Assembly: GCA_964561995.1 (NCBI GenBank)
Contig: CAZLQZ010000009.1
Span: 1 to 49,929 of the forward strand
Origin: JABIAG01 sp964561995
GTDB lineage: Archaea; Nanobdellota; Nanobdellia; Woesearchaeales; JABIAG01
Direction: 5' to 3'
DNA: 49,929 bases
A program made the position numbers and the translations under genes. Shown in pieces: positions 44,455 through 49,929 of this stretch. A model generated the notes under the pieces. The model searched no databases. It saw nothing but the letters and a program-made list of their open reading frames with translations, and was not told where the DNA came from. Each line of letters opens with the position of its first letter. Positions within the stretch are counted from its first letter, which is position 1.

Positions 44455-45747
44455 ATGAGTAAAATGAGATCCAAAGATAAAATTCTTGAACAGTTCAAAA
44501 AAGAAGAAGATGAACTTAGAAAAATTTATACAGAATTACCAGGTAATTGGTTTTTACATGAAAAAATAATTGAACATTTAGAATGGTTAGAAATTGAAAT
44601 TGAAGAAAGTTTAAAAAATTTAGAAAATTCAATAAGAAGTGACATTCAAAGACAATTAGAAAAAGGATTTAATGGTCTTATGAATCGTATTAAAAAACAC
44701 AATGAAGTCATTAAAAACCTAATTAAAAAAGTTAAATCAAAAAATTTAACCCAAGACCTTCCTAGTAAAGCCATAAAATCCATGGAATTATTAATTAATG
44801 AAATACATATATTAAGGATGGAATCTCAATTATACCCTATACAAAAGATTAAAAATAAAAAGATATGGAAATCAGTATTAGAAGGTTTAAAAAATAATAC
44901 TTACATTCCTCCAGACATAGATCTAGCCACTGCAAAAAAAAGAGTTCAGCATTTTAGCAATTCAGAACTTATACTTGCCTTACAATTTAACACTTGGGAA
45001 AGACCATATTTAATGATTACCTTAGATAACAAAAAAATTAACATGCACATAATTAAAAAAGGAAGATTAACAAAAGACCTTTTTATTTCTAAATTAATGA
45101 ATTTATTAGGAATTAGACACATGGTTATTGATTATAAACACAAAATGTTTGGAAATAAAGTTGAACATTTAAACAAAATTGAATTTATGAAGGGTAAAAA
45201 TATTGAATCTCTTAATCGATTATCTAACAGAGATGAGATTTTAGCTTTTTCTTTTTTATTAGGTGCAGCATGTGCAGATGCATTTGTAACAAATTTATCG
45301 GACAGACCATTAAATATGAGAATAGATGAAAAAAAATTTAAATTATTAAAAAGAAAACCAAAACACGGCCTAGGAAACGAAAATCCAATTTATAACATAG
45401 ATTATGAATTTTTAAATTCTACAAATGAAGAAGATTATATAAAAGGACAATTTTTTAGTTCAAGAGGTCTTTTTATTTTAATGTTTGTTGATAAAACTGA
45501 TCTTGTTAAAGCTAAATTAAAAAAAGAAAAAGTGATTGAAATGTTTAACAAAGGCTATATTAAAGAATTAAAAATTATTACACACAATTATCATAAAAAT
45601 AAAAACCAAATTGATATTTTACTAAATCTTAATGGAGTTAATTACCTTAAAAGAAGATTTTCAGAAGATAGTTACAAAATTTTATTAAAATTTGAAAATG
45701 AAATAATTCCTAAAATTTTTATTCAAGAATATACTAAAGCAGCTTAA
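44455..45747 (+). CDS. possible atypical kinase-like protein, 430 aa
   Basis: The first ~150 residues are helical and probably coiled coil (ELRKIYTELPGNWFLHEKII and onward). The C-terminal part has NLSDRPLNMRID (D283, R284, N287) and then IYNIDYEFL (D316), which resembles the D-R-x-x-N and I-D-x motifs of HipA or PI3/PI4-kinase-type folds. A preceding FSFLLGAACADAFVTNLS helix fits as well. A P-loop-like lysine strand could be PYLMITLDNKKINMHIIKKG. This is a weak, motif-only assignment; it may instead be an unrelated archaeal protein. It converges on the phosphoesterase gene, sharing TTAA for both stops. Confidence 0.45.
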   Translation: MSKMRSKDKILEQFKKEEDELRKIYTELPGNWFLHEKIIEHLEWLEIEIEESLKNLENSIRSDIQRQLEKGFNGLMNRIKKHNEVIKNLIKKVKSKNLTQDLPSKAIKSMELLINEIHILRMESQLYPIQKIKNKKIWKSVLEGLKNNTYIPPDIDLATAKKRVQHFSNSELILALQFNTWERPYLMITLDNKKINMHIIKKGRLTKDLFISKLMNLLGIRHMVIDYKHKMFGNKVEHLNKIEFMKGKNIESLNRLSNRDEILAFSFLLGAACADAFVTNLSDRPLNMRIDEKKFKLLKRKPKHGLGNENPIYNIDYEFLNSTNEEDYIKGQFFSSRGLFILMFVDKTDLVKAKLKKEKVIEMFNKGYIKELKIITHNYHKNKNQIDILLNLNGVNYLKRRFSEDSYKILLKFENEIIPKIFIQEYTKAA

Positions 45748-46433
45748 TCAAAAAAATGATAATTTAATATCTTTTCATCGTGAGAAACATGATAAAAAGT
45801 ACAATAACCAGGATCTGAACCCAATCTTCCAGAAGTAGTTGAAGGACAATTAATAAAATACTTTTTTTTTGACAAATCTAAATGATGTCTTGAAAAAGGC
45901 TTATCTAATTCTTCAAATTCAATTTTGCCAGATTTTAAATCATAAGACGCAAATCGAGGAATATGTAAATGTCCACCAAAGAAAACTTGAAACTCAGGAT
46001 GATTTTCAAAAGTTTTTTTTAAATATTCTTCATTAAACAAATAATGATTAAATGATTCTGGAGAACCGTGTAATAATAAATAACCATTTCTCTTAAAAGT
46101 ATTTACAAAACCACTAATTATATTTAATTGATCTTCAGAGAGCATTTCAACATGTAAAGGAGTTGTTTTTTTAGCATTATCACTAAAAATATTAAGATCA
46201 TTTTTACCAACAGCCAAAGCATCATGATTCCCCATAATTCCCACATCAAATCCAGAAATTAAATCCACTGCTTTTTCAGGTTCATCACCATAACCAATTA
46301 CATCTCCAAGAAAGCATTTATATCTTACATCTGGAGATTTAGCCAAAACTCTTTCTAAAGCTTTTGGGTCTGCATGTATATCCGATACAAGCATAAAAGG
46401 ATATTCATCTAATGCTACATTTGGTCCATTCAT
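45744..46433 (-). CDS. calcineurin-like metallophosphoesterase
   Basis: 229 residues from the chosen start. All metal-ligand motifs are present: SDIHAD (D-x-H), LGDVIGYGDEP (G-D-x-x-G), MGNHDA (G-N-H-D), LLHGSPE (H) and FGGHLHIPR (G-H-x-H). This is the class with YfcE/MJ0936-like phosphodiesterases and bis(5'-nucleosyl) tetraphosphatase-like enzymes; the substrate is unknown. I chose ATG at 46433 because TTTTTAAAGTTATAAT lies ~25 bases upstream. An in-frame GTG at 46520 would add 29 residues (with an odd RHFYHLFCYNLQG start) and would overlap the operator-like half-sites. Confidence 0.88.
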   Translation of the reverse strand: MNGPNVALDEYPFMLVSDIHADPKALERVLAKSPDVRYKCFLGDVIGYGDEPEKAVDLISGFDVGIMGNHDALAVGKNDLNIFSDNAKKTTPLHVEMLSEDQLNIISGFVNTFKRNGYLLLHGSPESFNHYLFNEEYLKKTFENHPEFQVFFGGHLHIPRFASYDLKSGKIEFEELDKPFSRHHLDLSKKKYFINCPSTTSGRLGSDPGYCTFYHVSHDEKILNYHFFD

Positions 46434-46502
46434 ATCAGTAGTTATTATTATAACTTTAAAAAGATTCCCGATATTAACTCCCTGCAAGTTGTAACAAAAT
46501 AA

Positions 46503-46602
46503 GTGATAAAAATGTCTCACCCAACTACCTTGGAGTCTACGAGTGCTTTTAAAGAGATTTTACTTTAAATACATTAATGAGACATAAATGTCACAAGGGT
46601 GA
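46503..46602. promoter_or_regulatory. divergent promoter region with three ATGTC(T/A)CA half-sites
   Basis: TGAGACATAAATGTCACA (46578-46595) is a near-perfect dyad. The half-site ATGTCTCA recurs at 46512-46519 and is the exact reverse complement of the first arm, so three half-sites lie between the divergent phosphoesterase gene and the 46609 gene. AAGGGTGA at 46596-46603 is the ribosome-binding site of the 46609 gene. Joint control of both genes by one regulator is inference. Confidence 0.45.
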
Positions 46603-46608
46603 AATAAA

Positions 46609-47010
46609 ATGGCTGAACAAAAAACTAACAATGGTCTGGACACAAAATTGAATGACTTATTTGGTGAACTAATGAGCTCTACAGTAGACGAATCTAAACC
46701 AAGATATCAAAACGGATTAAAAGAAGCTGCAGATGTCGCATTAATAAGAGAAGTATCTAGTAGAGCAGGACCATATGCAGCACTAGCAACAATTGAAGGA
46801 ATGGAAATGAAAGATGAAACAAGCAGGGCAGCTTATTTACTTGTTGCGTCTGTAGCAGAAAAAATGCAACTTCCATTAAGAAATTTATTAATTGATTATT
46901 GCATAAATAAAGCAGGAATTGACATTGAAAAAAAAGATTGAGTATATAGTGAAGCAATTTTAGAAGAAAAATCACCAGAAGAAGCAAGAGCAACAACCAC
47001 ACAATTATAA
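46609..47010 (+). CDS. hypothetical protein with one in-frame TGA
   Basis: The frame starts MAEQKTNNGLDTKLNDLFGE and reaches TGA at 46939-46941 after 110 residues. It continues without frame change for 22 protein-like codons (VYSEAILEEKSPEEARATTT) to TAA at 47010. If the TGA is read through, the protein has 133 residues and ends eight bases before the next gene. The body is helical (ALATIEGMEMKDETSRAAYL). The family is unknown, so Trp at the TGA cannot be judged from relatives; a true stop at 46941 followed by a promoter for the next gene is a serious alternative. AAGGGTGA precedes the ATG. Confidence 0.5.
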
Positions 47011-47018
47011 ATATAAAA

Positions 47019-48551
47019 ATGACATATGCAACTAAAGGAACACCATCAATGGCCGCAAGCAGCGGAAGTTTAGCTAATTGTAGAAGTAGCAATGCAATGG
47101 TTCCATATAAATGTTCATTACCAGCAAGTTTAGGCACAGGTCAAAGTAGATTAGAAGGACTCACAAGAAATAATGGAACTAATTTAATACCATATAAAGG
47201 ACCTAGTTTACAAAGAAGTTATGATAAACCCGAAACATCAATTACAAGAGCAAAACCATATCAAGTTAGAGATATTCCATCACGATTACCACAAAGATAC
47301 GATTCTAAACCAAATAATAATAATAATAATAATAGCCCTACAACATACGATAAAAAACCTGAAGAAAAACAAGATAGTTTAAGTCCTATAAAACCTAAAA
47401 CCAAGCAAAATTACTTTCCAACTTCTAAACCTGCCAGTTATGATGCTACAACTCCAGAACAAGCTTTAGCAAAAGCCTACAATGGAAATCCAAATTATTT
47501 ACCAAAAGTAAAACCTGCAACTAAACAAAATAAATATCAAACTCCAAAAAGTAAATCATCTAATTATGAAAAAAAACCAAGAAAACAAAACCAACCTTCA
47601 CAATTAGAAAATATTAGTCAATCATATTATAGTCCAGACGATGTTGAAGGGTTATTGGATGGCCAAGAACTATTACCAGCAACTACTTCAACATCTTATA
47701 ACCCTCAAGGAATGGGAAATATTGAAGTGATTATAGCACTCCAAGGACAAATGCAAACTTCATTTTCTTTAACATATAGCTCCACTCGTAGCGCAAATGG
47801 AGATATAACTGAAACTCTCAATATTCAATATAGTGCAAACATGAATATTGCGCAACAAAGAAGAGAAATAATTGGAACTTTTACAAACGCATTAATGGAT
47901 TATGATAATTTACTTGATGATGACCAAGAAAAACAAAGACAAAGAGATATGATGCAATTAGAATTAAATCAACTTGCAGAAAATCCTCATCAAAGAATTG
48001 TTGACTTTAATGCTAATGATTTTATAAAATCTAAAACAAGATTTATTGGCGATGCAAAAGAGATTATGAATTATGTTAAAGAAACTTTCAAATTAACAAC
48101 AGGAAAAGATTTACCAAAAGATTTCTCATTATCATTAGTTGATAAAAAAGAATTAAAACAATCTCACGACTTTTTTAATGGAAAATGGCAAGAAGGTATC
48201 GAAGGTTTTTGTATTAACAGAAAAGGCTTTGGTGAATCAAGAATTTTTGTAAAAAAAAATGAGTTAGCAAAAGTTATGTTAACAATTGGCCACGAAATAG
48301 GACATTTACAAAGTGCTTCACTAAATGGTATTGAAGAAGAAGCAAAAGCATTTGCATTTTCAATTGAATGGATGAATAAAATAAAAGAACACAACATTGC
48401 AGGATTAAAAAATGCTATAGTTACCGAAAGACCAGCCAAAAACGGATTACATAATGTTGCTTTTAACTTTGTAACTAAATTAATGCAACAAGGAATGTCA
48501 GCTATGAACGTATTTAAAGAATTAACTAATGGTTTAAAACATTCAAGTTAA
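47019..48551 (+). CDS. zinc-metallopeptidase-like protein with disordered N-terminal half
   Basis: 510 residues. The first ~215 are low complexity, rich in Ser/Asn/Pro/Lys/Tyr, with repeated short units such as PKTKQNYFPTSKPASYD, PKVKPATKQNKYQTPK and a run of seven Asn. A beta segment (about 235-290) and charged helices follow. TIGHEIGHLQSASLNGIEEE (422-441) is an H-E-x-x-H motif (H425, E426, H429) with a downstream Glu as possible third ligand, the gluzincin layout. No signal peptide is visible, so it may act inside the cell or be exported another way. Start could also be ATG at 47049. Proteolysis is inferred from the motif. Confidence 0.6.
   Translation: MTYATKGTPSMAASSGSLANCRSSNAMVPYKCSLPASLGTGQSRLEGLTRNNGTNLIPYKGPSLQRSYDKPETSITRAKPYQVRDIPSRLPQRYDSKPNNNNNNNSPTTYDKKPEEKQDSLSPIKPKTKQNYFPTSKPASYDATTPEQALAKAYNGNPNYLPKVKPATKQNKYQTPKSKSSNYEKKPRKQNQPSQLENISQSYYSPDDVEGLLDGQELLPATTSTSYNPQGMGNIEVIIALQGQMQTSFSLTYSSTRSANGDITETLNIQYSANMNIAQQRREIIGTFTNALMDYDNLLDDDQEKQRQRDMMQLELNQLAENPHQRIVDFNANDFIKSKTRFIGDAKEIMNYVKETFKLTTGKDLPKDFSLSLVDKKELKQSHDFFNGKWQEGIEGFCINRKGFGESRIFVKKNELAKVMLTIGHEIGHLQSASLNGIEEEAKAFAFSIEWMNKIKEHNIAGLKNAIVTERPAKNGLHNVAFNFVTKLMQQGMSAMNVFKELTNGLKHSS
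47313..47333 (+). repeat. AAT trinucleotide microsatellite, seven copies
   Basis: Seven in-frame AAT codons encode N7 in the disordered half of the metallopeptidase-like protein. Slippage by whole units would change the linker length without disrupting the frame. Confidence 0.8.
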
Positions 48552-48620
48552 GAATTACTTTCAATTTCAAAATTAAATAGAACAAAAAACTTATATACTA
48601 AGTCAACAAAAAGAGGTAAT

Positions 48621-49929
48621 ATGTCTGACTACTATAATTCAATGGATCGTGAACCTGAGAATTGGGATATTTCTGCTAGAGAAATTGGTTTTACTACAAT
48701 TCCTAACAAAGACCAATTAGATGAATTAAAAGCTAAAATTAGATTAGGTGCTAGTAAAGTTGAATTGGGATTTATGGGTGCTGGAAAATCAAGAGGTGAA
48801 GCTCCTTCTCCAGAAATGTACGGTAAAGATGAAAGACAAGCAATTAAAGAACTAGCAAGAATTAATGATATTGAATTAACAACCCACGCTTCTTTTCAAA
48901 TTGAACCTATATCAGGTTTAGGTAAACAAGGTTTTGATGATTCATCTAGAAAAAATAGTGTTGATGAAATTAAAAGAGCAATTGATTTTGCAGCAGACGT
49001 TACAGAAGGTGGACCAGTTGTAGCTCACCTAGGAGAATTTCAAAGACCTATTTACAAAGCTGAAGAAGGAAAATTTACTGCATATGAATATGCAAAAGTT
49101 GATGATGATGGAAAACAAATCTATGATAAAAATGGCGAACCAGTTATGGAATCTGAAGAAGAACAAGCAATTGTTTCTTTAGTAAATACTGAAGATGGAA
49201 GCTTAATAAATTTAAAAAAGAATATGGAATTTGATCTTCCAGAATATGATTTAGACGAACAAGGCAAAATAAAAATTGAAGAAAACTTGCCTGTTCTTAA
49301 AGATGGTGGAGAAGAAGTAGTTAATAAATTTACATGGAATAAACTAAAAGAAAGACTCAAAGGAGATACGGGTAAAGATGCAACAGATGAAGATGTTGCA
49401 AAGTTTGTATATAAAAATCAAATTGAAGAGCAAATAAGTAATATCCATTATAGATTAGGTGTTGAAAAAAATCAAATGGAACGAAATCTACAAATAAGAG
49501 AACAAGCTAGTGATGATAAAAAAATAGAAATTGATAGAGAAATTGAACGTTCAAAAAGAGCTATTGCATCTGAAATTGGACAAATCAATAAAATGGAACG
49601 TATGAAAAATAAATTTTCCAGCATTGAAAATTACGGAACTAAAAAAACGGCACAAAGTTTAGCAGAATTAGGTATGTACGCATTAAAAAAAGAAGAACAA
49701 CAAAAATTAGATAAACCATTATATGTTGCTCCCGAAAACATTTTTCCAGAATCTTATGGAGGACATCCAGACGAAATGAAAAAATTAGTTATTGCTGGAA
49801 GAAATAGAATGAAACAAATGCTAATTAATCAAGAAGGCAAAAATGAAAAAGATGCATATAAAATTGCTGAACAACACATAAGAGCTACATTTGATTTAGG
49901 TCACGCTTATACATGGAAAAGATATTTTA
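48621..49929 (+). CDS. TIM-barrel-like protein, truncated by the window edge
   Basis: MSDYYNSMDREPENWDISAR begins a frame of 436 codons still open at the window end. Residues ~15-150 resemble a sugar-isomerase/AP-endonuclease-2-type TIM barrel: GASKVELGFMG, ELTTHASFQIEPISGLGK, IKRAIDFAADVTEGGPVVAH. A strongly charged insert (about 150-345, mostly Glu/Lys/Asp helices) then interrupts it, and KPLYVAPENIFPESYGGHP and RATFDLGHAYTW return to barrel-like sequence, where Glu and His could bind metal. AGAGGTAAT lies before the ATG and a TATA box (CTTATATACT) upstream. The function is unknown; such proteins are common in DPANN genomes as I recall. Confidence 0.6.
   Translation, partial: MSDYYNSMDREPENWDISAREIGFTTIPNKDQLDELKAKIRLGASKVELGFMGAGKSRGEAPSPEMYGKDERQAIKELARINDIELTTHASFQIEPISGLGKQGFDDSSRKNSVDEIKRAIDFAADVTEGGPVVAHLGEFQRPIYKAEEGKFTAYEYAKVDDDGKQIYDKNGEPVMESEEEQAIVSLVNTEDGSLINLKKNMEFDLPEYDLDEQGKIKIEENLPVLKDGGEEVVNKFTWNKLKERLKGDTGKDATDEDVAKFVYKNQIEEQISNIHYRLGVEKNQMERNLQIREQASDDKKIEIDREIERSKRAIASEIGQINKMERMKNKFSSIENYGTKKTAQSLAELGMYALKKEEQQKLDKPLYVAPENIFPESYGGHPDEMKKLVIAGRNRMKQMLINQEGKNEKDAYKIAEQHIRATFDLGHAYTWKRYF

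Noticed and set aside
19164..46941. Selenocysteine at the three in-frame TGA codons
   Set aside because: None lies at a redox-type position, no Cys-homologue logic applies, and at least one position expects Trp. No selenoprotein machinery is visible in the window.
1..49929. Complete reassignment of TGA to tryptophan
   Set aside because: At least 13 genes end in TGA (for example at 685, 5136, 21396, 22845, 26405, 37552, 42111), mostly in ATGA start-stop overlaps; TGG is used freely for Trp. Only a partial or context-dependent effect remains possible.
1..49929. tRNA or rRNA genes
   Set aside because: No G/C-rich cloverleaf-sized island or known rRNA motif was seen; the only strong G/C-rich stem (36113-36132) is a terminator-like hairpin.

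Overview
The window is strongly AT-rich and archaeal in character. Many genes have an archaeal TATA box (TTTATATA-like) about 25-30 bases before the start codon and look leaderless; others carry a Shine-Dalgarno sequence. The gene content (AbrB-PhoU proteins, prepilin-like surface proteins, CARDB-rich surface glycoproteins, a standalone MnmC-like methyltransferase, B3/B4-domain protein, COG2509-type FAD enzyme) fits a DPANN archaeon of the Woesearchaeota/Pacearchaeota kind. That placement is inference: there is no rRNA, tRNA, RNA polymerase or ribosomal protein gene here. No CRISPR array or insertion sequence was seen, and no gene-free stretch exceeds 300 bases.

Layout. 1-8654 (minus strand) holds a truncated secreted protein, a small membrane protein, a HEPN/MNT nucleotidyltransferase pair, two large exported proteins and a Cys-rich anchored protein. 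8777-14068 is a 1763-residue surface protein. 14182-16890 encodes a complete sigma-70 module (regions 2, 3 and 4) fused to about 600 residues that include four ~90-residue HTH-like repeats, which is very unexpected in an archaeon. 16891-21399 has a secreted ChaN/TraB-like protein, an unknown protein, a methyltransferase with an in-frame TGA, MscS and rhomboid. 21396-23914 has a fused nucleotidyltransferase/HEPN-like protein, then a divergent MNT-HEPN-Fis-type-HTH operon behind a perfect 18-bp palindrome. 23919-28178 has an unknown protein, a B3/B4 protein, small proteins and an ABC-2 exporter operon. 28357-32871 has a LamG surface protein, a P-loop kinase and an FAD dehydrogenase.

32866-42239 is a dense signalling region: a lone receiver, a receiver fused to an amino-acid-kinase-like domain, two AbrB-PhoU paralogues (one apparently starting at ATT), a tiny bicistron closed by a strong hairpin, a histidine phosphatase with an in-frame TGA, a four-gene overlapping operon (membrane protein, 29-residue peptide, methyltransferase, double receiver), and an RHH regulator coupled to a transmembrane Ser/Thr-kinase-like protein. 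No histidine kinase is visible. 42395-49929 has a radical SAM protein, an MnmC-like enzyme, a possible atypical kinase, a phosphoesterase, a gene with a third in-frame TGA, a disordered metallopeptidase and a truncated TIM-barrel-like protein.

Two themes stand out. First, bacterial-style transcription parts (sigma-70, Fis-type HTH) sit in an archaeal context. Second, three reading frames are interrupted only by TGA, with tryptophan expected at least at one site, while TGA is also a normal stop in at least 13 other genes, often in ATGA overlaps. Neighbouring convergent genes nearly always abut or overlap at their 3' ends.
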